Assembly (NCBI GenBank): GCA_963699015.1
Contig: CAVOSX010000001.1
Location: 620,001-684,000 of the forward strand
Reading direction: 5' to 3'
Source: PALSA-505 sp963699015
GTDB taxonomy: Bacteria; Actinomycetota; Actinomycetes; Streptosporangiales; Streptosporangiaceae
Length of the DNA: 64,000 nt
The notes under the pieces are model-generated. The model ran no database searches, had not been told where the DNA came from, and saw only the letters and a list, made by a program, of their open reading frames with translations. The position numbers and the translations under genes were made by a program. Shown in pieces: positions 33,023-41,165 of this stretch. Within the stretch, counting starts at the first letter, position 1; each line of letters begins with the position of its first letter.

Positions 33023-33068
33023 GGAAACTTCCTTGTGGTGGCTACCCAGGGAAACTTCCTCGTGATGA
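33023..33068. repeat. Direct repeat pair GGAAACTTCCT
   Basis: GGAAACTTCCT followed by YGTGRTGR occurs at 33023-33041 and 33050-33068, 27 bp apart, between the binding-protein gene and the OppD-like gene. The core GGAAACTTCC is itself nearly palindromic. Possible operator or RNA element in the second importer's intercistronic region. Confidence 0.5.
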
Positions 33069-33125
33069 CTCGTTCTAACACAGGCCATCCGGTAGAACGA
33101 GTCCTGGACCCGTTCTACCGGATGG
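33067..33125 (-). promoter_or_regulatory. Competing inverted repeats after the binding-protein gene
   Basis: CCATCCGGTAGAACG (33085-33099) and CGTTCTACCGGATGG (33111-33125) form a perfect 15-bp stem with an 11-base loop. GACTCGTTCTA (33067-33077) and TAGAACGAGTC (33093-33103) form a perfect 11-bp stem. They share bases 33093-33099, so only one can form at a time. No T tract follows either. The element lies between the solute-binding gene and the four transporter genes. Confidence 0.65.
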
Positions 33126-33138
33126 CGGCTGACCTGCG

Positions 33139-34929
33139 TTAGTGCGAAATCCAGAGCTGAGTCGGGTTCCACTGCTCAGCGATCGGGCTGTAGATGAGGT
33201 TGTGCAGCTTCGAGCTGGCGTACAGCACCACGTCCTGCGTGGTGAAGGGCACGATGACCGCGTCCTTCATCACCTGCTCGCCCGCCTTCGCCCACAGCGG
33301 CGCGGCCGCGGACTCGTTGGGCGCGGTCAGGGCCTGCTTGATCAGGCCGTCGGTCGTCTTGCTGCTGTAGCAGCCGTAGTTGGTGGTCGGGTTGAGGCAG
33401 TTGGTCTGGAACAGCGGGACCACGTTCGCCCGGCCGTTGTTGCCCAGCCAGTCGGGCACCCAGCCCGCCTCGGTGATGTCCCACTTGGAGGCGTTGGCCG
33501 GGTTCTCGATGAACGCGTAGTACGGGCCCTGCTCCAGCGACATCCCCTTGCTCGTGATGCCGCACGCCTTGAGGTCGGACTGCACGGAGGTGAACACCGC
33601 GGGGTGGTTGCCGACGTTACGGTAGGCGTCGGTAATGCTGAACCCGTGCGGGTATCCGGCCTGCGCGAGCAGCTGCTTGCACTTGGCAGGGTCGCCCGAG
33701 TTGCCCGAGGTCGGGTAGTAGTTGTAGTTCGCGAAACCCACGTTGCCCGGCGCGATCGCGCCGTTGAGTATCGGGTTCAGCTTGGTGCCGCCGTAGATCT
33801 TCGCGATGGCGACCTTGTTGATCGCGTACTCGATCGCCTGCCGCACCTTGAGCTTGGACAGGGCGTGGTTGGCGGTCGGGCTCTTGAGGTCGAAGACCAG
33901 GTACGGGTTGCTGCTGCCGGTGTTGGTGTAGACGTGCAGCCCCGGGTTCTTGCTGGCCTGCAGCTGCGGGATCGAGGGCGTGGGCACCGGCAGGTCCCAC
34001 ATCAGGTCGTCGGTGCCGGCCTGGACGTTGGCCAGGGCGGTCTGGTTCGACGCGGTTCCCTCGGTCACCACGATCTGGCTGACGTACTGGTGCCGCAGCG
34101 GGTCCGTGGACTGCTTCCAGGCCGGGTTCCGGCTCAGCACGATCTTCTTGTTCGCGGTGTACTGGGTGATCGCGTACGGTCCGTCGGACAGCGTGTGCTG
34201 CCGGAACGGCGCGCTGTCGGGCAGGTACTTGTCGTACGAGGCCGGCCGCGCCGAAGCGAACGGCATGGCCAGGATGTTGAGGAAGTCGTTGGCCGGCTGG
34301 ATCAGGTCGAAGGTGATGGTCGTCGAGTTCGGCGTCTTGATGCCGGAGATCGAGTGCGCGTTCGCGTAGCTGGTCATGGCCGACGGCGTCGGCTTCACCT
34401 TGGCGAAGCCGGCACAGAAGCTGGCCATGCCCTTGATCACTGGCTCGTAGTACAGCGGGTTGCCCACGCCCAGCGACGGGTTGCACATCCACTTGAACTC
34501 GCGCAGGAAGTCCGCCGAGGTGACCTGGCTGGGCGGCGAGGTGTTCCACATCACGCCCGAGCGGATGTGGAGGGTGTAGGTCTTGCCGCCGTTGGTGATG
34601 CCGCCGTTCGTCGTGGTCGGGAGCGTGCTGGCCACGTCGGGGGCGATCGTGATCGCCTTGGTCCTGTTGTTCGACGGGAAGTAGCTGACCAGCTGCCGGG
34701 TGAACGCCATCTCGAGCTGGAAGGTCGGCAGGTAGTAGGCGGACAGCGTGTCCAGGTGATCGACATCACCGGCAGCCACGAAGTTCAGCGTGCCGCCGCT
34801 GACCGGCTTACCGCTGGTCGTGGACGAACTCGAGCTGCTGTTGCCGGAAGAGCCGCCGCAAGCCGCCAGCGTGCCCGCGGCCAGGGCCGCTACGGCCAGC
34901 GCGGCGAAGCGCTTGGGAACGGGTGTCAT
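33139..34929 (-). CDS. ABC transporter solute-binding lipoprotein, family 5, second importer
   Basis: 596 residues. ATG 34929 has AAGGAG 7 bases upstream, while the ATG at 34935 sits too close to it. The signal peptide ends with LAAC, Cys at about residue 24, followed by a Ser-rich linker. Family 5 features include TYTLHIRSGVMWNTSPP, ISGIKTPNSTTITFDL, LKVRQAIEYAINK and AGWVPDWLGNNGRANVVPLF. It is the first gene of the operon and is separated from the ATPase genes by competing hairpins. Ligand not predictable. Confidence 0.94.
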   Translation of the reverse strand: MTPVPKRFAALAVAALAAGTLAACGGSSGNSSSSSSTTSGKPVSGGTLNFVAAGDVDHLDTLSAYYLPTFQLEMAFTRQLVSYFPSNNRTKAITIAPDVASTLPTTTNGGITNGGKTYTLHIRSGVMWNTSPPSQVTSADFLREFKWMCNPSLGVGNPLYYEPVIKGMASFCAGFAKVKPTPSAMTSYANAHSISGIKTPNSTTITFDLIQPANDFLNILAMPFASARPASYDKYLPDSAPFRQHTLSDGPYAITQYTANKKIVLSRNPAWKQSTDPLRHQYVSQIVVTEGTASNQTALANVQAGTDDLMWDLPVPTPSIPQLQASKNPGLHVYTNTGSSNPYLVFDLKSPTANHALSKLKVRQAIEYAINKVAIAKIYGGTKLNPILNGAIAPGNVGFANYNYYPTSGNSGDPAKCKQLLAQAGYPHGFSITDAYRNVGNHPAVFTSVQSDLKACGITSKGMSLEQGPYYAFIENPANASKWDITEAGWVPDWLGNNGRANVVPLFQTNCLNPTTNYGCYSSKTTDGLIKQALTAPNESAAAPLWAKAGEQVMKDAVIVPFTTQDVVLYASSKLHNLIYSPIAEQWNPTQLWISH

Positions 34930-35109
34930 GAGCATGCTCCTTCAAGCCCGGCGCACAGCCGGGACGTAGCGGTAGATCCCTCTCACCAGAGATCCCACGT
35001 GTGGATGTTTTCTCACCTGAGCACGTCCTGGAGCCGGCGGGAAGGGCCGGTCGGAACCGGTTATCCAAACGCAATCGCGTCGTGACCAAGGCTAGGCGAA
35101 TCGGCGTTA
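34930..35109 (-). promoter_or_regulatory. Probable promoter region of the second importer
   Basis: 180 bp between the binding-protein start and the end of the isochorismate synthase gene. On the minus strand TTGGTC, a 17-base gap and GGATAA form a weak sigma-70-like promoter about 140 bases before the ATG, which would leave a long leader. Support is by resemblance only. Confidence 0.3.
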
Positions 35110-36399
35110 TCAGTCCCCGCCGTCCAGCGCGTCCTGCATGGGGCGGAACTTGGTCTGCGCCTCGGCGAGCTCCGCGGCCGGCTCCGAACCCGACACTATC
35201 CCGCACCCCGCGAACAGCCGCGCCCGGGAGCCGTCGATCTCGGCGCAGCGCATGGCGATCCCCCACTCGCCGTTGCCGCGGGCGTCCACCCAGCCCACCG
35301 GTCCCGCGTACCGGCCCCGGTCCATTCCCTCGAGCTCGCGGATGAGCTCCATCGCCGCGTCGGCCGGCGTGCCGCAGACCGCCGCGGTGGGGTGCAGGGC
35401 CGCCGCGACGGCCAGCGCGGAAGGAGCCAGGCCCGGGCGCCCGGCAGGCCCGGGATGAGCCGGCCTCGCCGCCGCCAGCGTGCCGGTCACCGCCGTGGCC
35501 AGGTGCTGCACGTTCGCCAGGCGCAGCAGGAACGGCCTGGGGTCAGCGGCCAGCCGCTCGCACAGCGGCGCCAGCGCCTCGCGGACGCCGGTCGCCGCGT
35601 ACGCGTGCTCCTCGGTGTTCTTGGCCGACCGCAGCAGCGCGGCGCCCAGCGCCTCGTCCTCCGCGGCGTCCCGGCCGCGGGGGGTGGTTCCGGCCAGGAC
35701 GAGCGCGCTGATCTCGGTGCCCTCCCGGCGGATGAGCAGTTCGGGCGTGGCGCCGACCATGCCGCCGCACGCGAACGTGTAGCAGTCCGGGTAGCGGGCG
35801 GCCAGCCGGTGCAGCAGCGCTCGCACGTCGAGCGGCTGGGCAGCGGTGGCGTAGAGGTCCCTGGCCAGCACCGCCTTGCGCAGCCGCCCCGCCCTGATGG
35901 CCGCGACCGCGGCAGCGACCGCCCGCTGCCACTGCGGCGCGGTCAGGCTGCCGTCGTGCCAGCGCACCGCGCCCGGTGCGGCCACCGGTACGGGCCGGCC
36001 GGGATCACCGGGCTCGCCGATCGTGGTGAGCCAGGCCCTGCCGTTCCTGCGGCCGAGTACGACACGGGGCAGCACCAGGACCGATCCGTCGGAGGCCGGA
36101 TCGAAGGTAAAGCTGCCGAACGCCACCGCGCCCGAGCCGGGCACATCGACCTCGTCCTCGGTGCTGGCCCCCTCGAGCACGGAACGCAGCCACTTCTCCG
36201 CGACGGTGAACCTGTCCTCGCCGGCGGGCAGCGTGACCCGGGCCGCCTCGCCCCAGCCGATCAGGCCCTCGCCGCGCCGCACCCAGGCGAGCGCGTCGGG
36301 CTGGGGCAGCCGGCTGATCAGTTCGCCTGGATCCTCGACGGCGGCGGTGCGGACCAGCAGTCCCCCGGCACCCGCCGCGTCTTCTCGGTCGGCCCTCAC
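35110..36399 (-). CDS. menF: Isochorismate synthase (MenF/DhbC/EntC family)
   Basis: About 429 residues. The chorismate-binding domain is evident from RAGRLRKAVLARDL, FACGGMVGATPELLIRREG, LAGTTPRG, EEHAYAATGVREAL, the HPTAAVCGTP motif, the VGWVDARGNGEWGIAMRCAEI segment and FAGCGIVSGSEPAAELAE. In this setting it most likely feeds MenD. A siderophore role is possible, but no siderophore genes are near. GTG 36399 is the most plausible start; a GGGAGG is only one base away and the frame is open to 36507, so the start is uncertain. Confidence 0.88.
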   Translation of the reverse strand: MRADREDAAGAGGLLVRTAAVEDPGELISRLPQPDALAWVRRGEGLIGWGEAARVTLPAGEDRFTVAEKWLRSVLEGASTEDEVDVPGSGAVAFGSFTFDPASDGSVLVLPRVVLGRRNGRAWLTTIGEPGDPGRPVPVAAPGAVRWHDGSLTAPQWQRAVAAAVAAIRAGRLRKAVLARDLYATAAQPLDVRALLHRLAARYPDCYTFACGGMVGATPELLIRREGTEISALVLAGTTPRGRDAAEDEALGAALLRSAKNTEEHAYAATGVREALAPLCERLAADPRPFLLRLANVQHLATAVTGTLAAARPAHPGPAGRPGLAPSALAVAAALHPTAAVCGTPADAAMELIRELEGMDRGRYAGPVGWVDARGNGEWGIAMRCAEIDGSRARLFAGCGIVSGSEPAAELAEAQTKFRPMQDALDGGD

Positions 36400-36480
36400 G
36401 CCTCCCAACTCTACGTTCGGGCCAGGGCCGGCCCTAGCCAAACCCCCGGGCGCGCCGGCATTCGTGAGCCGCGGCCGCGG

Positions 36481-36547
36481 TTGTGCTAGGGTCCGACCGT
36501 ATTGCATATGAAGACGATCGTATTTCTAGGAAATATCGGGAGGAGTG
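36481..36547 (+). promoter_or_regulatory. Promoter and hairpin before the cysteine dioxygenase gene
   Basis: An A+T-rich stretch with TTGTGC (36481-36486), a 17-base gap and GCATAT resembles a promoter. Just downstream, CGAT..TATTTC and GAAATATCG (about 36514-36537) form an imperfect inverted repeat ending at the ribosome-binding site GGGAGG. It may be an operator or translational control element for the thiol-catabolic pair. Confidence 0.35.
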
Positions 36548-37063
36548 ATGAGCATCATCAGCGACAGCCTGGTCATGCCGGGGGCCAGAGCCCGGGGCAG
36601 GCTGAGCCGGGCCCAGCTGAGCGAGATCGTTGCCAGGACCGCGGCGCGGACGGATCACTGGCGTGATCTCGTGCACTACGATCCGGCGCGCCGCTGGTAC
36701 CAGCGGATAGAGCTGACCGAGGAGTACGAGGTGTGGCTGCTGAGCTGGCAGCCGGGACAGGGCACCGGTTTCCACGACCACGGCGGGTCGGCGGGCGCGT
36801 TCGCCGTCGCCCGCGGCGAACTGCAGGAGCAGGTGGTGCCGGGGAGCGGCGGCCTGAGCCCCGAGGTGGCGGTGCGCACGGTGATCGCCGGCGGGGTCCG
36901 GTCCTTCGGCCCGCGGTTCGTGCACCACGTGCTGAACCACGCGGCCTGGCCCGCGGTCAGCGTGCACGCCTACTCGCCGCCGCTGCCGCCGATGCGGCGC
37001 TACGAGCTGACCGCGGCAGGGTTGCGGTACGTCGGCACCGACCCGGCTGAGGAGGGCACGTGA
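36548..37063 (+). CDS. Cysteine dioxygenase family protein
   Basis: 171-residue cupin. The iron ligands are in GTGFHDHGGSAGAFAV (H-x-H) and the later RFVHHVLNH segment; GELQEQVVPG is the typical strand between them. Cysteine dioxygenases oxidise cysteine to cysteine sulfinate; related enzymes use mercaptopropionate. ATG 36548 follows the GTG at 36545 and the GGGAGG site. The stop overlaps the next gene's start (GTGA), so it forms a two-gene unit with the rhodanese, consistent with thiol and sulfur catabolism. Confidence 0.88.
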   Translation: MSIISDSLVMPGARARGRLSRAQLSEIVARTAARTDHWRDLVHYDPARRWYQRIELTEEYEVWLLSWQPGQGTGFHDHGGSAGAFAVARGELQEQVVPGSGGLSPEVAVRTVIAGGVRSFGPRFVHHVLNHAAWPAVSVHAYSPPLPPMRRYELTAAGLRYVGTDPAEEGT

Positions 37064-37486
37064 CCACGACACCGGCGGCGGTCCGGCGCAACATCGACCA
37101 GGTGCTGGACGAGGCGCGCAGCGGACTGCGCCGGGTGGACCCGTACCAGGCCGCCGCGGAGATGCGCGCCGGGGCGCTGCTGGTTGACATCAGGCCGCAG
37201 GCACAGCGCGCCGCCGAGGGGGAGGTGCCCGGCGCGCTGCGGATCGAGCGGAACGTGCTGGAATGGCGGCTCGATCCCACCTCCGGCAGCCGGCTCCCGC
37301 AGGCGCGCGGCTACGACACCCGGGTGATCATCATGTGCTCGGAGGGCTACACGTCGAGCCTGGCCGCGGCGTCGCTGCAGGATCTTCGGCCTGGCCAACG
37401 CCACCGACCTGGCCGGCGGGTTTCATGCCTGGGCGGAGGCCGGCCTGCCGGTCACCGCCGGTCAGCCGGCGGCTAGAGCAGGCTGA
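37060..37486 (+). CDS. Rhodanese-like sulfurtransferase, frameshifted near the 3' end
   Basis: Single-domain rhodanese: LLVDIRPQAQRAAEGEVPGA at about residue 40, and the active-site loop IIMCSEGYTSSLAA with the catalytic Cys. After LQDL an extra C at 37387 shifts the frame. Skipping it gives the expected family ending GLANATDLAGGFHAWAEAGL and a stop at 37486; unskipped, the frame stops at 37476 with an Arg/Gly-rich tail unlike the family. The restored end overlaps the convergent radical SAM stop by 14 bp. Probably works with the cysteine dioxygenase. Confidence 0.85.
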
Positions 37487-39662
37487 GCTGGACGTCGCCG
37501 CCGGCAGGCCGGAACGACGGCTCGGCGGCGGCCGCGGAAGCCAGGCCCGGATCGCCCGCCGCGGCCGGGCCTGGCTTCCGGGTGCGGCCCGTCGCCCGCG
37601 CCCGGCCCGGACCGGCCCGGCCGACCCCGTGCTTGCGCGCGAACTCGCTCACCTGGTCGGCGATCTCCTGCTGGTAGCGGCGCGGCGCGTAAGCCCCGGA
37701 CCGGTAGAGGGCACGGTAGGGCGCCATCAGGCTCGGATGATGCTCGCCGAGCCAGCGGTAGAACCACTCCCTGGCCCCGGGCCGCAGGTGCAGCACGATC
37801 GGGGTGACGTGCGTCGCCCCGGCGGCCGCGATCTCGCGCACCGTGGCCTCCAGCTGGGCGGGGGAGTCCGACAGGAACGGGACCACCGGTCCCATCAGCA
37901 CCCCGCAGCGCAGCCCGTGCCCGGTGAGCGTCGCGCACACGCCCAGCCGGCGGTCCGGGGCCGGGGTGCCGGGCTCGATAGATCGCCAAAGCTCTTTGTC
38001 GACAGAGCCCACCGACACGTTCAGCCCGACCTCGGTGACCTCGGCGGCCTGTTCGAGCAGCGCGAGGTCGCGCAGGATCAGCGTGCCCTTGGTCAGGATG
38101 GAGAACGGGTTGGCCGCGTCGCGCAGCGCGGCCAGGATGCCGGGCATCAGCCGGTACCGCCCCTCGGCACGCTGGTAGACGTCCACGTTGGTGCCCATAG
38201 CGATGTGCTCGCCCCGCCACTTCCGAGCGGTCAGCTCCTTGCGCACCAGCTCAGGCGCGTTCACCTTGACCACGATCTTCGAGTCGAAGTCGTGCCCCGA
38301 GTCGAGGTCGAGGTAGGTATGCGTGTTCCGGGCGAAGCAGTTGTGGCTGACCACGCCGTCGGAGATGAAGTCGCCGGTCCCGGTGGTGATATCGAACATC
38401 GGCAGCTCGAGGCCCAGCGGCTCGATCGCCACGACCCGCAGCTTGGCGTCGCTCTTGATCGCGGTTCCCGCGATGCCGCGCTTGCGCGTGATCGCCGGGT
38501 CGGTGGCGTGGAAGAACCTCAGGTTCTCCTTCAACCCGCCCCGGAATCGGACGTAGCAGAGCCCGTTGGGGTTAGAGGTCCGGTCGATCGCGACATCGAA
38601 CCCCAGCGTCTCCAGTGATGAGATGGTCCAGCCGATGATCTCCGGGTCGGTGTTCGCGATCCGCAGCGCGCTTGCAGTGTAACCGCCCTCGGCGTCGAAG
38701 ATCCCGGCCAGGAAGCCCTTGCGCCAGTCCGAACTTGGCCTATCGGGCCAACCGATCAGCCATTGAATGAACCGGACCTGATCGCGTGCACCGGTACTGA
38801 TGGCTGTCATGCGCCGCCTGCGGTCGCTCGCCTCGGCGAAGCAGAACTCGTGGACGCTGACTCCGGCCTGCGCCAGGTAAGCCCGCGTCCGGTCCAGTCC
38901 CTCCTGGTCGATTAGGGCAAGCCGGAAGTCGTGGCGCTGCCCGGAAGCCTTGCCTGCCTGGTCATGGATGTCGCTGGCCAGGTATGCGTCGCCGCGAATC
39001 ATCCCGCACAAGTAGCCGCGCCGATAGTCGGCGGTGGGCTTGGGCGGCTCGGCGAAGCCGCCGGTGCCCATCAGCTTGTTCTGCAAGGTCAGATGCGGGC
39101 GCCGGTGCGCGCCGCACTCGGTGCCGGTCACGTGCTTCCAGCCGCGGCCGGTCAGGAAGCGGTGATCGCCGCTCGTGATCAGCCGCGTGCCGTCCTCCAG
39201 TGTGACCCGGTAGGCGGGCTTGACCGTCTGCCAGTGCGCGAGCACGTTGGTGATCACGTAGCGCCGGTAGCCACCGTGCCACACCGTCCCGTAGATCGCG
39301 TCGCCGGCCCGGACGTCAGCCAGCGGCTTCGTCCGGCCGTCGGCCATCAAGATCGGCGTCTCTCCTGCTAGGCAGTATCGGCACCCATGACTGCATCCCC
39401 GGTAGGGGTTTATGGTCCAGCGGAACGGCACCCGGGACGCATCAGGCACCCGGTTGATGATCGACCTGGCCTGGATCTCGTAGAAGGTCAGTCCCCGGAA
39501 CGCGGGCGTGTCGAACGACCTCGTCACCGCGCCCCGCTCGAACAGCGCGGGAGCGCTCGTGGCCGTCGCCGTGCCACCACCCGGGCTGCCGTCCTGGCCG
39601 GCCTCGGCCTGCGCTGGTTCGCCCGGCTCGTCCGGGTACAGTTGCAGGCTTTCCCAGCGCAT
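37473..39662 (-). CDS. Rv2578c-family radical SAM protein with intein
   Basis: 729-residue precursor. The extein is a radical SAM protein of the Rv2578c (SplB-like) family, about 384 residues after splicing. The cluster motif reads CSHGCRY-C, with the third Cys supplied as the first residue after the intein (CFARNTHTYLDLD). Downstream GTNVDVYQRAEGRYRLMPG and GLNVSVGSVDKELWRSIEPG are typical. The C-terminus is Gly/Ala/Arg-rich and ends in QLSLL. The intein occupies residues 97-441. The ATG lies 8 bases after a TATACT -10 element, so the mRNA is probably leaderless, and a LexA-type box overlaps the -35. Function is unproven; a role in DNA damage is inferred from the SOS box. Confidence 0.93.
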   Translation of the reverse strand: MRWESLQLYPDEPGEPAQAEAGQDGSPGGGTATATSAPALFERGAVTRSFDTPAFRGLTFYEIQARSIINRVPDASRVPFRWTINPYRGCSHGCRYCLAGETPILMADGRTKPLADVRAGDAIYGTVWHGGYRRYVITNVLAHWQTVKPAYRVTLEDGTRLITSGDHRFLTGRGWKHVTGTECGAHRRPHLTLQNKLMGTGGFAEPPKPTADYRRGYLCGMIRGDAYLASDIHDQAGKASGQRHDFRLALIDQEGLDRTRAYLAQAGVSVHEFCFAEASDRRRRMTAISTGARDQVRFIQWLIGWPDRPSSDWRKGFLAGIFDAEGGYTASALRIANTDPEIIGWTISSLETLGFDVAIDRTSNPNGLCYVRFRGGLKENLRFFHATDPAITRKRGIAGTAIKSDAKLRVVAIEPLGLELPMFDITTGTGDFISDGVVSHNCFARNTHTYLDLDSGHDFDSKIVVKVNAPELVRKELTARKWRGEHIAMGTNVDVYQRAEGRYRLMPGILAALRDAANPFSILTKGTLILRDLALLEQAAEVTEVGLNVSVGSVDKELWRSIEPGTPAPDRRLGVCATLTGHGLRCGVLMGPVVPFLSDSPAQLEATVREIAAAGATHVTPIVLHLRPGAREWFYRWLGEHHPSLMAPYRALYRSGAYAPRRYQQEIADQVSEFARKHGVGRAGPGRARATGRTRKPGPAAAGDPGLASAAAAEPSFRPAGGDVQLSLL
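38340..39374 (-). mobile_element. Intein with LAGLIDADG homing endonuclease
   Basis: 345 codons inserted in the radical SAM gene. Splicing block A starts CLAGETPILMADG; block B is RLITSGDHRFLT (T-x-x-H); the C-terminal blocks are FDITTGTGDFISDGVVSHN, ending in His-Asn, followed by Cys as the +1 extein residue. Two dodecapeptide motifs, YLCGMIRGDAYL and FLAGIFDAEGGY, mark a LAGLIDADG endonuclease. The second keeps the acidic residue pattern and the first has Arg-Gly-Asp, so activity is plausible but unproven. Intein-bearing members of this protein family are known. Confidence 0.93.
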
Positions 39663-39670
39663 GTTATGTA

Positions 39671-39699
39671 AGTATAGAATGACAGTTCGATAGCGTCAA
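39671..39699 (-). promoter_or_regulatory. Sigma-70 promoter of the radical SAM gene
   Basis: On the minus strand TTGACG (39699-39694), a 17-base spacer and TATACT (39676-39671) give a near-consensus promoter. Transcription would start at or one or two bases before the ATG at 39662, so the message should lack a leader; no ribosome-binding site is present. Confidence 0.8.
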
Positions 39700-39711
39700 A
39701 CATTTGTTCGA
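39696..39711. promoter_or_regulatory. LexA/SOS box
   Basis: TCAAACATTTGTTCGA differs by one base from the actinobacterial LexA consensus TCGAAC-N4-GTTCGA and overlaps the -35 element of the radical SAM promoter. A further half-site GTTCGATAG is at 39685-39693, repeating the one at 39706-39714 with 21-bp spacing. Repression by LexA is inferred. Confidence 0.75.
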
Positions 39712-39861
39712 TAGTAAGCGGATCGGGATCAGAGCATAGACCCCCGTGACCGGAGTCTCGTGCGGGGACGGCTGAATTAGTACCGTCCCGGATGAGGCTA
39801 AAAATCTTGCGGTGGGGGATAGTGGTACTGATTCCACCCGCGCCCTAGCGGAGGTGGCGCC

Positions 39862-40260
39862 ATGGCGCTGTCGATGGACGAGCAGCGCATGCTCGCCGAG
39901 ATCGAGCGTCGTCTGGCCGACGACGATCCTATGCTGGCTGCCCGCCTTACTACTTTCCGGCTGCCCAGGCTGACCTTCGCCATCCGGTCGGCGCGGTCCC
40001 GCCTGGTGGCATCGCTGCTCATGCTCGTGGTCGTGGGCGTCGTATCGGTGTTCGTCTACGCGTTCATACCGTTCCGCGGCCAGGCCGGCCGGCTCAGCGG
40101 GGCCCATTCCACCGCCTCGCCCGCGCGTTCGGCGCTGTCGTCATCGAATCCCGGCAACGCGGCCACCGGGCCGCCCGGCATCTCCGCGCGAGCCGCGCCC
40201 GGCGTGCATGGACCGGCGACTGCGCGTTCGGGCTCATCACCGTCTGGCCACGGCAACTAG
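39862..40260 (+). CDS. DUF3040 family membrane protein
   Basis: 132 residues. The N-terminal LSMDEQRMLAEIERRLADDD followed by a Pro/Leu/Arg segment and one hydrophobic helix (about 50-70) is the DUF3040 pattern of small actinobacterial membrane proteins. A Ser/Ala/Gly/Pro-rich tail follows. GGAGGTGGCGCC before ATG 39862 is a good ribosome-binding site. It is divergent from the radical SAM gene; whether the LexA box also affects it is unknown. Confidence 0.85.
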   Translation: MALSMDEQRMLAEIERRLADDDPMLAARLTTFRLPRLTFAIRSARSRLVASLLMLVVVGVVSVFVYAFIPFRGQAGRLSGAHSTASPARSALSSSNPGNAATGPPGISARAAPGVHGPATARSGSSPSGHGN

Positions 40261-40293
40261 ACGGCGGTCACCGCCGGCCGTGGCAGCGCGGGC

Positions 40294-40845
40294 TCAGGAC
40301 TGACGCCACAGCTGGATGAGGTATTGCTCGAGGCTCTCCAGGTCCCTGCGGGCGCGCTGAAATTCATCGCCGAGCGGATCGCCGTAACGGTCGAAGAGCT
40401 CGTGGTAGAGCCGGAACACCTGCTCGCGGTTCCTGGCGTAGACCCGCACCGAGTAGTCGCCCACGCCGCTCGCCAGTCGCAATCCGGCGATGGCGGGCCC
40501 GGCCGAGCCCATGTCTACCGAGAGCAGCCCGCGCAGGTAGAGCTTGCCCTTGGCCTCCTCGTCCCAGTCGTCGCCGCACGGCGTGGGCGCTCCCAGCCAC
40601 TCCTCGAGGACCAGCTTGACCGGGACGTGCTCCTGCAGGCTCCCCACCCAGAGCTGCTCGCGGTTCAGGCTGACCAGGGCGCCGACCGGCGGCAGCGGGC
40701 CGCCTGGCGCGTTCGGGTCAACCCCCGCGTCGTGGATCCGGAGCATCCGGCGCTCCGGGAAGACGGGGATTTCGAGCCGCAGCAGCCTGTGACTCACCCA
40801 GTCCCCACCGCTGCGCCCACCTGCTCCCTCGGACGGCGAGATCAC
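40294..40845 (-). CDS. Conserved-looking protein of unknown function
   Basis: About 183 residues, no family recognised. It is soluble, mixed alpha/beta, with no signal or membrane helix; segments GALVSLNREQLWVGSLQEHVP and VGDYSVRVYARNREQVFRLY suggest a beta-rich domain, and the C-terminus is helical (RARRDLESLEQYLIQLWRQS). The start may be GTG 40845 or GTG 40797; the latter has a GGGGAC sequence upstream. It is convergent with the DUF3040 gene. Confidence 0.6.
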   Translation of the reverse strand: MISPSEGAGGRSGGDWVSHRLLRLEIPVFPERRMLRIHDAGVDPNAPGGPLPPVGALVSLNREQLWVGSLQEHVPVKLVLEEWLGAPTPCGDDWDEEAKGKLYLRGLLSVDMGSAGPAIAGLRLASGVGDYSVRVYARNREQVFRLYHELFDRYGDPLGDEFQRARRDLESLEQYLIQLWRQS

Positions 40846-41165
40846 CGGTCGGCGTGCGCCCAGTTGCGCGCCGGGTGCCGGTTGCGTTCCTGATGCCCTA
40901 AGACCTGTTACGGATCACAAATGTACCGAGGTAACCTCCGTTGCCGCAGCCGATCCCGGACGATCACCGCAGGCCGCGTGGCCGGCGCCAGCCGCGCTCG
41001 TCCTGCGGCCCGCGCGCCGCGCCGCGTGCCAGCCAGCGCCGCCGCAGCCGCGGCAGCGGGCCGCGGTGACGGATCTCACTTCCCGTCCCGGGCAATCACC
41101 GCGGCGGCCCGGGTACTAATGAGTTGCAGAGCAGCAACGAGATGCCGAAGCTCGCCGAGGTGCGC
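40846..41165. other. Intergenic region upstream of the MFS gene
   Basis: About 320 bp. The only structure seen is GAGGTAACCTC (40928-40938), a perfect short palindrome inside an imperfect inverted repeat GTTACGG...CCGAGGTAAC, which could be an operator for the exporter gene. The rest is Arg/Ala-biased GC-rich DNA without a credible gene. Confidence 0.3.
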
